Assembly (NCBI GenBank): GCA_002469545.1
Contig: DKMK01000042.1
Coordinates: 1-22,803 of the forward strand
DNA: 22,803 bases
Direction of reading: 5' to 3'
From: Rhodobacterales bacterium UBA7416
Lineage (GTDB): Bacteria; Pseudomonadota; Alphaproteobacteria; Rhodobacterales; Rhodobacteraceae
The notes below the pieces were generated by a model. That model made no database searches. It was not told where the DNA came from and was given only the letters and a program-made list of their open reading frames with translations. Both the position numbers and the translations under genes were made by a program. Of this stretch, positions 1 to 8,095 are shown one piece after another (positions within the stretch are counted from its first letter, which is position 1; each line of letters starts with the position of its first letter).

Positions 1-674
1 GCAGAACGGCGTAGTTTTGGGTCTTTTTCCCAGCCATCGGGCAGGAATTGTTGTAATGATCCCCATTCGATCGCATGGCCGATCAGGCCTTTCATACGAT
101 CAAGGGCCTGTTCCATTGTGAAAATTTTATCGCGCTCTTCCATGTGAAGGGGTTTGAAATTTTCCTTGGTGCGCAGGCGTGCATAAGCCTGCATCAAATC
201 CAAAACAGTGGCCTTGTAGGTGATATTGCGTTTCAATGTCACGTCTTCGGGGATGCCACGGGCGAAAAAATCGCGCCCTAGCTGATCGCGTGCCATCAAT
301 TTGGCGGCTGATCTGCGCATTGCTTCGAGACGTTCCAATTGGAACGCAAGATGTGCGGCCAACTCTTCGCCAGATGGGCCATCTTGTGTGGGGTCTTGGG
401 GTAACAGCAAGCGTGATTTGATGAATGCCAGCCATGCCGCCATCACCAAGTAATCAGCGGCGAGTTCCAGACGAATACGTTTGGCCTCTTCCACGAAGAC
501 CAGATATTGGCGTGCGAGTTGTAAGACGGATATCTTGCGCATGTCCACTTTTTGCGTGCGGGCAAGTGTTAAGAGCACATCCAATGGGCCTTCAAAGCCT
601 TCGACATCAATGACGAGGCTTTCGGCAGCGACGCGTTGTTCAACGCTGATTTGTGATGTGTCGTTTGATTCCAT
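1..674 (-). CDS. scpA: Segregation and condensation protein A (C-terminus cut by window edge)
   Basis: ScpA is the kleisin partner of SMC and ScpB in chromosome condensation. The frame reads from an ATG at 674 to the window edge without a stop: about 224 residues, with an estimated 30-40 C-terminal residues missing. The N-terminal kleisin signature is clear: 'DVEGFEGPLDVLLTLARTQ' at about residues 23-41, then 'LADYLVMAAWLAFIKSRLLLP' character (residues about 70-93), the classic ScpA helix that binds SMC. The start lies 29 bases after the nagZ stop; I see no strong ribosome binding site, and no other in-frame ATG just upstream. It is the last visible gene of the dgt-argS-SPOR-nagZ-scpA run; scpB probably follows outside the window. 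Family assignment is very secure; only the exact start is open. Confidence 0.93.
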   Translation of the reverse strand, partial: MESNDTSQISVEQRVAAESLVIDVEGFEGPLDVLLTLARTQKVDMRKISVLQLARQYLVFVEEAKRIRLELAADYLVMAAWLAFIKSRLLLPQDPTQDGPSGEELAAHLAFQLERLEAMRRSAAKLMARDQLGRDFFARGIPEDVTLKRNITYKATVLDLMQAYARLRTKENFKPLHMEERDKIFTMEQALDRMKGLIGHAIEWGSLQQFLPDGWEKDPKLRRS

Positions 675-703
675 AATCTGCGCATATTGCGCGAAACGAC
701 GGA

Positions 704-1696
704 TTACAGCAAGGAAGCAAACAGTTTATCTGCGCCGTCAGCGTCAAAAGGTTCCGGCGCTTGGCGCATGTTTTCAGCCCGTGTTGCGCGGGTCATTGCA
801 TTGTCCGTTAGCGCAGGGACGGATGTCATGATTTGCGCCATTTCATCCATGTCACCGTTGCAATGTAAAACCACATCGCATCCAGCATCCAAGGACGCCG
901 TTGCGCGTTCGGCAAACGTGCCTTTGAGTGCCTTCATCGACAGATCGTCGGTCATCAACAGGCCATCAAAGCCGATTAAATTGCGGATAATATCGATCAT
1001 TGTTGGTGAAACCGTGGCGCATGCATTTGCATCCAGCGCGGTGTAAACGATATGCGCGGTCATCGCCATTGGCAGGTCAGACAGGCGGCGAAATGGTTCG
1101 AAATCAATGGTGTTTAGCGTGTCGGCATCAGTGTCGACCACAGGCAGTTCAAAGTGGCTGTCAGCGGATCCACGACCATGGCCTGGGATGTGTTTGATGA
1201 TGGGCAGGACGCCGCCTGCCAGTAAGCCCTGTGCACATGCGCGACCCATTTCAGCGACGGTGTCGGCTGTGGTGCCATAACAGCGATTTGTGATGATGTC
1301 ATGGGCGTCTGGTGTTGGAACATCGAGCATTGGCGCGCAGTTCACATCGATTCCAAGGGCATGTAATTCATGCGCAATCAGGCGATAACGCAGAACCATT
1401 GCTTGGCGTGCATTTTCTGGTGCGACGCAGGCCATTTGTTCCAGTGGTGGTAACCATTCGCGCCAATGGGGGGCACGCAGACGCGCGACGCGTCCGCCTT
1501 CTTGGTCGATCAAGATTGGGGCGTTGCGGCCCACAGATGCACGTAAGTCTGCGCAGAGTTTTTTGATTTGTGCAGGGGTTTCCAGATTACGCGCGAACAG
1601 AATGAATGCCCATGGTTTGGCATCTGCGAAGAATGCTGTTTCTGCGGTGGACAGCGTTGTTCCGGCACAGCCAAAGATCGCGGCATTCGCAGTCAT
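704..1696 (-). CDS. nagZ: Beta-N-acetylhexosaminidase, glycoside hydrolase family 3
   Basis: NagZ removes N-acetylglucosamine from anhydromuropeptides during cytoplasmic peptidoglycan recycling. The 330-residue protein has the family length and motifs: 'IDQEGGRV' at about 63-70, the 'KHIPGHG' catalytic loop at about 168-174, and the nucleophile motif 'MTDDLSM' with Asp at about 250. No signal peptide is present, which fits a cytosolic enzyme. I chose the ATG at 1696 because it shares one base with the stop of the upstream SPOR gene (TAATG), a typical coupled start; an ATG 24 bases further upstream lies inside that gene and adds eight residues that do not look like the family. It is followed closely by scpA. 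The pairing with a SPOR cell-wall protein fits a cell-envelope theme. Confidence 0.94.
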   Translation of the reverse strand: MTANAAIFGCAGTTLSTAETAFFADAKPWAFILFARNLETPAQIKKLCADLRASVGRNAPILIDQEGGRVARLRAPHWREWLPPLEQMACVAPENARQAMVLRYRLIAHELHALGIDVNCAPMLDVPTPDAHDIITNRCYGTTADTVAEMGRACAQGLLAGGVLPIIKHIPGHGRGSADSHFELPVVDTDADTLNTIDFEPFRRLSDLPMAMTAHIVYTALDANACATVSPTMIDIIRNLIGFDGLLMTDDLSMKALKGTFAERATASLDAGCDVVLHCNGDMDEMAQIMTSVPALTDNAMTRATRAENMRQAPEPFDADGADKLFASLL

Positions 1697-2529
1697 TAGC
1701 GAACCGTCACTGGGATGCAATCCGTGCCACGTGCCTTAAGCGCCGTGCAGAAATTCTTGGCTTCTGTTTTATTGGCAAAGCCTTGGACGCGAAGGCGGTA
1801 GAACGTTTTTCCGTTCTTTTTGGCCTTTTGGATCAGGGATTTTTTGTCACCTAACAAATCCTTGTGGCGTGCCGACAGGTTTTTCCATTGTACTGTGGCA
1901 ACAGCGTCCGCATCAAATGCGCCGAGTTGTACCAGTGCTGTGCCAGCGGGCAGTTTTGATGGTGCTTTAGTCGATGCCGCTTTGGTTGGTGCGGTGAGGC
2001 GTAAACCTTTGGGGCGTTTTGTCGGACGTAAAATAGTTGGTTTCAACGATGGGGTTGATGCCTGATCCGTTGCTTCGCTTGATTTTGGCGTTGTGACGGC
2101 ATCCGTTGTTAGAGGTTTGGATGCATTATCTATCACCTGATCACCATTGGCAGAAACAGAAATTGGCTTCAGATCGGCGTCTTTTAAGATTGGTGCTTGG
2201 TCTGGTTCTGCAACAACCAGTGACGTTTTTTGAACCTTTAATCCTGCCACATCTTCGGGTTGAAATGGGCGTGGGCGTGGGGCCAGATATACTTTGTCTG
2301 CGGGTTTTGATGCGCCACCGGCGGCTTGCACTTCGTTCACGGACAAACCTTGGAAGCTGGCTTGTTCGCCACCTGGGTCTGCTGGTGCAACGCGTGCGGG
2401 GCCTTGGGCCTTTTTGATGACGGGAATGTCGTTTGGATCCATTTGGGACAATGATACGCCCCAATAGATTACGCCTGCGAATGCAGCTAGCGACGTCAAA
2501 GACGCCAATGTGTTCAGGAACCTGCTCAT
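1696..2529 (-). CDS. SPOR-domain membrane protein
   Basis: A 277-residue protein with a short cytoplasmic N-terminus, one transmembrane helix (about residues 7-27, 'LASLTSLAAFAGVIYWGVSL'), a long low-complexity linker rich in Pro, Thr, Lys and Ala, and a C-terminal SPOR domain (about 196-277) with the expected pattern 'VQLGAF...YRLRVQGF.....A..FC..LKARG.DCI'. SPOR domains bind peptidoglycan stripped of stem peptides, usually at the division septum, so a periplasmic septal role is likely. The ATG is preceded by GGAG about five bases upstream. The gene lies 65 bases downstream of argS and overlaps nagZ by one base. Position between argS and nagZ is, from memory, typical for Rhodobacterales. The specific partner or function is not known to me. 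Confidence 0.9.
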   Translation of the reverse strand: MSRFLNTLASLTSLAAFAGVIYWGVSLSQMDPNDIPVIKKAQGPARVAPADPGGEQASFQGLSVNEVQAAGGASKPADKVYLAPRPRPFQPEDVAGLKVQKTSLVVAEPDQAPILKDADLKPISVSANGDQVIDNASKPLTTDAVTTPKSSEATDQASTPSLKPTILRPTKRPKGLRLTAPTKAASTKAPSKLPAGTALVQLGAFDADAVATVQWKNLSARHKDLLGDKKSLIQKAKKNGKTFYRLRVQGFANKTEAKNFCTALKARGTDCIPVTVR

Positions 2530-2594
2530 GGTCTCTCCGATTTGGGGTCTTTGCCCCTGCCCTTTATGGGCTTATAGCGGTTGTTTAGCTCAGT

Positions 2595-4322
2595 TTAGCG
2601 CATTTCGTCAATTGGTGTGACGCCCAGAATACCAAGTCCGGCTGCAAGTGTTGCTTTTACCGCGCTAATCAATGCCAGCTTTTGTGCGGTTATCGTTGCG
2701 TCGTCTTGTAAAAAGCGAACTTGTTCTGCCTCTTTGCCTAGGTTCCACAAGGCGTGGAAATCACCAGATAGTTCATACAGATAAAACGCAATACGGTGTG
2801 GTTCATTGTGCTTGGCCGCCAATTCCAGCAAACGTGGCCATTCGGCCAGCTTTTTGACCAATGTCATTTCACCGTCATGTGCAAGCGACGTCAAATCGCT
2901 GGCGTTTGCGGCAACACCCGCATCCACCGCTTTGCGCAGAACTGAGTTAATCCGCGCATGTGCGTATTGAACGTAAAAGACGGGATTATCTTTGGATTGC
3001 TCTTTGACCTTGGCCAAATCGAAATCCAATGGTGCATCGTTTTTACGGGTCAGCATCACAAAACGCGTTACATCCGGACCAACCTGATCCACAAGATCAC
3101 GCAGAGTTACAAATGTACCCGCGCGTTTTGACATTTTGAATGGTTCGCCGTCTTTGTATAGTTTTACCAACTGGGTCAGTTTAATATCCAACGGAACACG
3201 ACCATCAGAAAGCGCCGAAACAGCCGCTTTCATCCGTTTTACATAGCCACCGTGATCTGCGCCAAAAACATCAATCAATTGATCAAAGCCGCGTTGAACT
3301 TTGTCAAAATGATATGCGATGTCGGGTGCAAAGTAAGTCCATCCACCGTCTGATTTTTTCACAGGGCGATCAAGATCATCACCATGGTCAGTGGATTTAA
3401 ACAAGGTTTGTTCGCGTGGCTCCCAGTCCTCAGGCTCTTTGCCTTTGGGTGGAGCGAGGACGCCTTCGTAGATGAGGCCCTTGGCATCCAAATCTTTGAT
3501 TGCGCTTTCGATCAGGCCAGTTCCGTACAGTGATTTTTCGCTGAAAAACTTATCCATTTTGATGCCAAGTAATGCCAAATCACCACGGATCAAATCCATC
3601 ATTTGTTCCGTTGCGAACAGGCGTAAATCAGCCAGCCAATCGCCTTCGGGTTTGCCAACCAAACTGTCGCCATATTTCTCTTTTAGCGCGATGCCAACAT
3701 CAACCAGATAGTCACCAGGGTAAGTTCCGTCAACGAATTCAACCTGTTGGCCGTTCGCTTCGAGGTAGCGCAGGTATGCAGAGCGGGCCAAAACATCAAC
3801 CTGTGCGCCGCCGTCATTGATATAATATTCGCGCGTCACATTGTAGCCCGCGAAATCCAAAAGGCTGGCCAAAGCATCGCCAAAAACTGCGCCGCGTGTG
3901 TGGCCGACGTGCAATGGACCCGTTGGATTGGCAGAAACATATTCAACGTTTACTTTCAGACCAGCGCCCATGTTTGAACGCCCAAAGTCAGCACCAGCAT
4001 CCAAGGCAACAGGCACAATGCCGTGCCATAAATTTGGATCTAAGCGCAGGTTTAAAAAACCAGGTCCTGCAACATCCGCAGACACCACACGTGCATCAGC
4101 AATCAATAATTCGGCCAGACCTTCGGCAATTGCGCGTGGATTGGCACGTGCAGGCTTTGCCAAAACCATCGCCGCATTCGTTGCCATGTCACCGTGCAAT
4201 GCATCGCGTGGTGGTTCCACTGCGACGTTTGCGAAATCCAGATCAGCTGGCAATGTGCCTGCTGATTGCATCGTTTCAAGAGATGATAGAACAAAGGTTC
4301 TGATGTCAGCGAATAAGTTCAT
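2595..4322 (-). CDS. argS: Arginyl-tRNA synthetase
   Basis: Class I aminoacyl-tRNA synthetase charging tRNA-Arg in the cytoplasm. The 575-residue frame carries the HIGH signature as HVGH (about 138-141) inside 'ANPTGPLHVGHTRG', the following 'YYINDGG' segment, the KMSK loop 'KMSKRAGTF' (from about 396), and the C-terminal DALR anticodon-binding region ending '...LGILGVTPIDEMR'. I chose the ATG at 4322, 12 codons inside the longest frame, because GGA sits seven bases upstream of it and the family begins 'MNLFADIR'; the ATG at 4358 has no visible ribosome binding site. It starts 45 bases after the dgt stop and is followed after 65 bases by the SPOR gene, so it is probably co-transcribed with both. 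Confidence 0.96.
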   Translation of the reverse strand: MNLFADIRTFVLSSLETMQSAGTLPADLDFANVAVEPPRDALHGDMATNAAMVLAKPARANPRAIAEGLAELLIADARVVSADVAGPGFLNLRLDPNLWHGIVPVALDAGADFGRSNMGAGLKVNVEYVSANPTGPLHVGHTRGAVFGDALASLLDFAGYNVTREYYINDGGAQVDVLARSAYLRYLEANGQQVEFVDGTYPGDYLVDVGIALKEKYGDSLVGKPEGDWLADLRLFATEQMMDLIRGDLALLGIKMDKFFSEKSLYGTGLIESAIKDLDAKGLIYEGVLAPPKGKEPEDWEPREQTLFKSTDHGDDLDRPVKKSDGGWTYFAPDIAYHFDKVQRGFDQLIDVFGADHGGYVKRMKAAVSALSDGRVPLDIKLTQLVKLYKDGEPFKMSKRAGTFVTLRDLVDQVGPDVTRFVMLTRKNDAPLDFDLAKVKEQSKDNPVFYVQYAHARINSVLRKAVDAGVAANASDLTSLAHDGEMTLVKKLAEWPRLLELAAKHNEPHRIAFYLYELSGDFHALWNLGKEAEQVRFLQDDATITAQKLALISAVKATLAAGLGILGVTPIDEMR

Positions 4323-4367
4323 TGATCTGTCCAAAATTGATTGTGCGCGATTTAACATATGCGAGCG

Positions 4368-5498
4368 TCAGGTGCCAGAGTGGAGTTCAGCAAAACGTTT
4401 TTCCGCGTAACCATCTGTCATCCCTGCAAGGTAGTCCGAAATCAGGCCTGCGCGTTTTAATTCGTTGCCTTTTGATGACCACTGCTTTGGTAATAAAGTG
4501 GCGTCGTTCATAAAGGTGTCAAACAACCCATTCACCACCTGTTCAGCGCGATCGCGCATCAGATTTACGCGATCCGAACGATACATATTTTCGAACAGAA
4601 ACGCACGGATTTCACGCAGGTCTGCGAATAATGTTGGCGAAAACCGTATGACTGATGCGGACAAATCGCGGATATCTTGGGCCGATTTTGCGCCGCTGTT
4701 ATTGATCAAGTTGGTCGACGTTGTAATCACATCTTCGACCATGACACCAAACACGCGACGCAATGCTTCGTGACGGCGGCGGTTGGGATCAATGTTTGGG
4801 TATTTTTTATCCACGGCGGCGAAACATGCACCAACAATTGGAAGGTCAGTGATATCGGTTTCCTTGAACAACCCCGCACGCAGGCCGTCATCCAGATCGT
4901 GATTGTTGTATGCGATGTCGTCCGAAATTGCGGCGACTTGGGCTTCGGCGCTGGCGTGGGTATGAAGTTCCAAATCGTGCATTGCCGCATAGTTTGATAA
5001 TGCGTTTGGTAAATCCCCCACGACTGGCCCGTTGTGTTTGGCGATCCCTTCCAGCGTTTCCCAAGTCAGGTTTAGCCCATCAAATTCGGCGTAATGGCGT
5101 TCCAGTGATGTAACAATTTTGATCGCCTGTGCATTGTGATCAAAGCCGCCGAATGGGGCCATTTTGGCAGCAAGTGCGTCTTCGCCAACGTGACCAAAGG
5201 GTGTGTGGCCCAGATCGTGAGCCAAGGCCACTGCCTCGGTCAGTTCGGAATTTAGGTTTAGGGTTTTTGCAATTGTACGCGCCACCTGCCCCACTTCTAT
5301 TGTGTGGGTCAGTCGGGTGCGAAAATGATCGCCTTCGTGGGCGACGAAAACTTGGGTTTTGTGTTTGAGCCGGCGAAAGGCGGTGGAGTGGATGATCCGA
5401 TCGCGATCGCGTTGAAATGCGGTGCGATACGCGCTTTCGTTTTCGGGAAAGAGGCGTCCGCGGGTCTGTTTTGGGTCGCTCGCCAGATTACTGTCCAT
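4368..5498 (-). CDS. dgt: Deoxyguanosinetriphosphate triphosphohydrolase-like HD protein
   Basis: Hydrolyses dNTPs to deoxynucleoside plus triphosphate, helping control nucleotide pools. The 376-residue protein shows the HD-domain metal ligands: 'RLTHTIEV' with His at about 65, then 'AHDLGHTPFGH' with the HD pair at about 94-95. The N-terminal 'RDRDRIIHSTAFRRLKHKTQVF' block is characteristic of the family. The longest frame starts at 5600 but would overlap the divergent erpA coding region; I use the ATG at 5498, which has AGGCG about eight bases upstream and starts 'MDSNLASDP'. It is the first gene of the minus-strand housekeeping run and shares an 80-base divergent control region with erpA. 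Whether dGTP is the preferred substrate cannot be told from sequence. Confidence 0.93.
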   Translation of the reverse strand: MDSNLASDPKQTRGRLFPENESAYRTAFQRDRDRIIHSTAFRRLKHKTQVFVAHEGDHFRTRLTHTIEVGQVARTIAKTLNLNSELTEAVALAHDLGHTPFGHVGEDALAAKMAPFGGFDHNAQAIKIVTSLERHYAEFDGLNLTWETLEGIAKHNGPVVGDLPNALSNYAAMHDLELHTHASAEAQVAAISDDIAYNNHDLDDGLRAGLFKETDITDLPIVGACFAAVDKKYPNIDPNRRRHEALRRVFGVMVEDVITTSTNLINNSGAKSAQDIRDLSASVIRFSPTLFADLREIRAFLFENMYRSDRVNLMRDRAEQVVNGLFDTFMNDATLLPKQWSSKGNELKRAGLISDYLAGMTDGYAEKRFAELHSGT

Positions 5499-5516
5499 TA
5501 TGTGATCGCCTTTGTA

Positions 5517-5545
5517 TTGTGCTGGGTCTATTGCCCGCTTATATT
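5517..5545 (+). promoter_or_regulatory. Candidate sigma-70-type promoter for erpA
   Basis: In the 80-base gap between dgt and erpA, TTGTGC (5517-5522) is followed after 17 bases by TATATT (5540-5545), a close match to -35 and -10 elements. This would give a leader of roughly 25 bases before the erpA ATG. It is a visual match only; no transcript evidence. Confidence 0.4.
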
Positions 5546-5578
5546 GGGGTTGTATCCCATTTATGAAAGTGGCGAAAG

Positions 5579-5914
5579 ATGGACCTTTCTTTACCCCCAA
5601 GTGTGACTGAGCGTGCCTTTGATCGTTTAGCCGAAATCAATGACGGTGCTGATGGCATGCAGGCATTACGCATTGCTGTTGAAGGCGGCGGGTGTTCGGG
5701 ATTTCAGTATGAAATCAAGCTGGAAGAGCAACCAGATGGCGACGATTTGGTGTTGGAAAAAGATGGCCAAAAGGTTTTAATCGACAAAGTGTCCCTGCCA
5801 TTTTTGGCAAATGCAGTTATCGATTTTTCTGATGAATTGATTGGTGCGCGTTTCGTTATTGAGAACCCAAATGCCACATCCAGTTGTGGATGCGGCACCA
5901 GTTTTTCGGTTTAG
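5579..5914 (+). CDS. erpA: A-type iron-sulfur carrier protein (HesB/IscA/ErpA family)
   Basis: A 111-residue cytosolic scaffold or carrier that passes Fe-S clusters to apo-proteins. The three conserved cysteines are present: one in 'GGGCSGFQY' (about residue 39) and two in the C-terminal 'CGCG' motif (about residues 105 and 107). Length is normal for the family. The ATG at 5579 is preceded by a modest purine stretch (GGCGAAAG). It diverges from dgt and its stop codon directly abuts the stop of the convergent ATP-grasp gene at 5915, with no terminator visible between them. ErpA and IscA cannot be separated with certainty by eye; an isolated A-type gene outside an isc or suf cluster is more often annotated ErpA, hence the symbol with some reserve. 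Confidence 0.88.
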   Translation: MDLSLPPSVTERAFDRLAEINDGADGMQALRIAVEGGGCSGFQYEIKLEEQPDGDDLVLEKDGQKVLIDKVSLPFLANAVIDFSDELIGARFVIENPNATSSCGCGTSFSV

Positions 5915-7039
5915 TTAAACACGTTTACTGCCAGCTTCGCGGAAAAATGCAGTGACTTCGTCGGTCAAAAACCCCTTACCGTATGCGATTTGTGGCAGTT
6001 CGAAGGCTGACCCACAGTTTACTTCGACAACAACGGGGCCATTTTCCGTGATCGCGATATCAGTCGATCCGTATTTGATTTCATGATGCATGAGGGCGAC
6101 TGTTTCATTCAGGGCCTTTATGTCATTCCAAAAGGGCAAATTCTGCCCAATCAGATTGTGATCCGTATTGGGAATGCTGTCCAAATTTTCGTAACCCATA
6201 TCGGTTTTTCCAACCAAAGTTAAAATTTCACCCGTATCCACATCCAAGGCACAGACCAGGTTGTCGCTGCGCCAAAAGTTATCTGCGATACTGGTACCCA
6301 ACGGTAATTTCAAAACGGCAAAGGGATTAAAAACGCCGTCATCGTTGACCATATTGATCAGGCGCACTGTTGCAGTGGCATCGGTAATTCCGTCAAAAAA
6401 GCTGTGAGGTTTTATCAGTTTTTGAAGAACAAATGCGCCGGTTGAAATGTAGATATCAAAGAAATCGCTGTATGAAACCGCATCACCGCCACGAATTTGG
6501 ATCAATTCTGCATCGGCACTCTCGATTACAAACGCACCCGCGCTCCACATGCTGCGCTGGCTTTTGGCGAAAAACTGGCCTGAATTTTTACTTAAAAACG
6601 CTTTGAGTGCTGCGGCATCGTTGATCACAGTCGTTTTTGGGTAAAGTCGCGCCGAACGGTCAATGATAGCAACTGTTTCTGGCACGGGGATATCGCAGGC
6701 TTCTAGGAATGTGCCACTCAGCCATTTATCTTCGGTCACGGCCCACCATTCGCGACTGGTTGTGTCGTCGAAGATCGGCCAATGAATGAATGCAGAAATG
6801 AAACGTTCACGTTCATCATCTGTGAATTTCGTGCGATCATACAGGCCATATCGCAAATATTCAGCAAGTCGCAATTTGCCACGGCCACGTTTTAACTTGG
6901 CGTGATCTATGGTGATTTTTATTGGGTTGATCCCTGACGACTTGGCCGCATTCGCAAGCATTTCTGTGCTTGGCATATCTTTGGCTTGGTTGATGGTTTC
7001 AATATCTTGTTGGAATGCGGTTTTTACGGATTGCGTCAT
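5915..7039 (-). CDS. Sugar-transfer-associated ATP-grasp family protein
   Basis: A 374-residue predicted cytosolic enzyme that resembles the ATP-grasp family found beside glycan biosynthesis genes (sugar-transfer associated ATP-grasp, PF14397, named from memory). Supporting features are the nucleotide-binding stretch 'FFAKSQRSMWSAGAFVI' (about 156-172), 'TVRLINMV' (about 224-231), and the C-terminal metal-binding signature 'DIAITENGPVVVEVNCGSA' with Asp327, Glu339 and Asn341. ATP-grasp enzymes join a carboxylate to an amine, thiol or similar group through an acyl-phosphate; the substrates here are unknown. I chose the ATG at 7039 because GAGG sits six bases upstream; a frame opening at 7117 would overlap the upstream gene. 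It lies 61 bases downstream of the sulfotransferase-like gene and is probably co-transcribed. Confidence 0.78.
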   Translation of the reverse strand: MTQSVKTAFQQDIETINQAKDMPSTEMLANAAKSSGINPIKITIDHAKLKRGRGKLRLAEYLRYGLYDRTKFTDDERERFISAFIHWPIFDDTTSREWWAVTEDKWLSGTFLEACDIPVPETVAIIDRSARLYPKTTVINDAAALKAFLSKNSGQFFAKSQRSMWSAGAFVIESADAELIQIRGGDAVSYSDFFDIYISTGAFVLQKLIKPHSFFDGITDATATVRLINMVNDDGVFNPFAVLKLPLGTSIADNFWRSDNLVCALDVDTGEILTLVGKTDMGYENLDSIPNTDHNLIGQNLPFWNDIKALNETVALMHHEIKYGSTDIAITENGPVVVEVNCGSAFELPQIAYGKGFLTDEVTAFFREAGSKRV

Positions 7040-7100
7040 CAATGCCTCTGATCTGTTTTGGCAGATTAAAGTACGAAATGCGCATTGGTTCAATCTTTTC

Positions 7101-8000
7101 TTATTGAACGTTGGCAACTCTTTTCAGTTCGATTTCTGGTTTCCGACTTAAATTCAGCATTTCATATGAAAATGCTTCTTGATTTGCCGTGGACAGTTTT
7201 TCGGGGAAATCATGTGCGTCCAAACGTTCATAGCAGAATTGATCAACTAACGGCCAGTCTAGCAGATCATTGATGGCCTGCACGGTTGGTGCCGTCAGGC
7301 GATTTCGCCATTCTTCATTGCCATAGTATTTTTGCAATACTGACAGCGGTTTTCCATGATTTTTCGTGGATTCATTTATTGGATCGGGTGCAACCGAGGC
7401 CCCAAATGCGTGCAGTGTTGTTGATAAACTGACTGAGGGGTTTTCGACGAAATCTTCGAACCGAACATATGCATATTGCCCACCTGATAATTCTGCTTGG
7501 TCGGCGAAATCCGCATAAGCACGTAATTTATTGTTCCATAGATCCATCACGGATCGCAGAATAATCCCAGTGTTGTCACGGCGTTCAGTCAACCATGGAC
7601 GTTTGACAAAAGTCAAAAAGTCATCCGTGCGACGCGCCTTCATGTGATAAGGCTTACATGCCATCGACAGCGCCCATGAATACGGATTGCGCACGCAGAA
7701 AACCGTTTTTATGTTTTGCACAGCGAAAGCATCATCCCATTCGGGTGCCGCGTGTTTCCACATCGCCAAAGGCGCGTTGTGATGTGCCACGTTATCGCGC
7801 AGAGCATCCATATAAACCTTGCGCCAATCATCCTGAATATACAGGTTGATTGAGGCGACCAGGTTGGCCCATTCCACATTGCCCAATTCATCGGGGCGTT
7901 TGGAATTTAACAACGTGACGCCATCCGTTGCGCGCAGCATTTGTTTCACCGCGCGGGTCGCCGTGTTGCGTTCGCCAAAAATTTTTACTTTCAATTCCAT
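7101..8000 (-). CDS. Sulfotransferase-like protein
   Basis: A 299-residue soluble protein resembling PAPS-dependent sulfotransferases. At the N-terminus 'KIFGERNTATRAVKQML' (residues 6-22) fits the 5'-phosphosulfate P-loop (G-x-R-x-x-T/S), and 'VFCVRNPYSWALSM' (about 100-113) fits the 3'-phosphate-binding element with its conserved Arg and Ser. A later 'YAYVRFEDFVENP' (about 175-188) matches the typical 'v.yEdl..dp' step of these enzymes. If active, it would transfer sulfate from PAPS to a hydroxyl or amine on a sugar, lipid or small molecule. It is the first gene of a two-gene run with the ATP-grasp protein and diverges from xthA. Its start codon is embedded in a perfect 9-bp inverted repeat, noted separately. 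No Shine-Dalgarno better than AAAGA is visible. Confidence 0.72.
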   Translation of the reverse strand: MELKVKIFGERNTATRAVKQMLRATDGVTLLNSKRPDELGNVEWANLVASINLYIQDDWRKVYMDALRDNVAHHNAPLAMWKHAAPEWDDAFAVQNIKTVFCVRNPYSWALSMACKPYHMKARRTDDFLTFVKRPWLTERRDNTGIILRSVMDLWNNKLRAYADFADQAELSGGQYAYVRFEDFVENPSVSLSTTLHAFGASVAPDPINESTKNHGKPLSVLQKYYGNEEWRNRLTAPTVQAINDLLDWPLVDQFCYERLDAHDFPEKLSTANQEAFSYEMLNLSRKPEIELKRVANVQ

Positions 8001-8033
8001 GCGTTAATCTTTGCGTCAATTTGGTTAACGCAT
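7999..8033 (-). repeat. Perfect 9-bp inverted repeat enclosing the sulfotransferase start codon
   Basis: ATGCGTTAA (7999-8007) and TTAACGCAT (8025-8033) are exact reverse complements separated by 17 bases. On the minus-strand transcript the proximal arm includes the first two bases of the start codon of the sulfotransferase-like gene, and the likely ribosome binding site lies in the loop. It may be an RNA hairpin that hides the start codon, or an operator in the divergent xthA control region. Confidence 0.6.
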
Positions 8034-8040
8034 TCCTAAC

Positions 8041-8068
8041 TTGCACAGGGACAGTTGGGGGCTATAGG
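8041..8068 (+). promoter_or_regulatory. Candidate promoter for xthA
   Basis: TTGCAC (8041-8046) and TATAGG (8063-8068) are separated by 16 bases and lie about 28 bases upstream of the xthA ATG. The ribosome binding site AAAGGA follows at 8082-8087. Visual match only. Confidence 0.35.
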
Positions 8069-8095
8069 GTGTGGCAATGACAAAGGATATGCCCC

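Noticed and set aside
2572..2600. A tRNA-like stretch (GGTTGTTTAGCTCAGTTTAGC) resembling a D-arm.
   Set aside because: No acceptor, anticodon or T-arm partner follows, and it runs into the argS stop codon.
3896..4410. Overlapping plus-strand frames of 135 and 170 codons opposite argS.
   Set aside because: Both are antisense shadows of the conserved argS N-terminal coding region.
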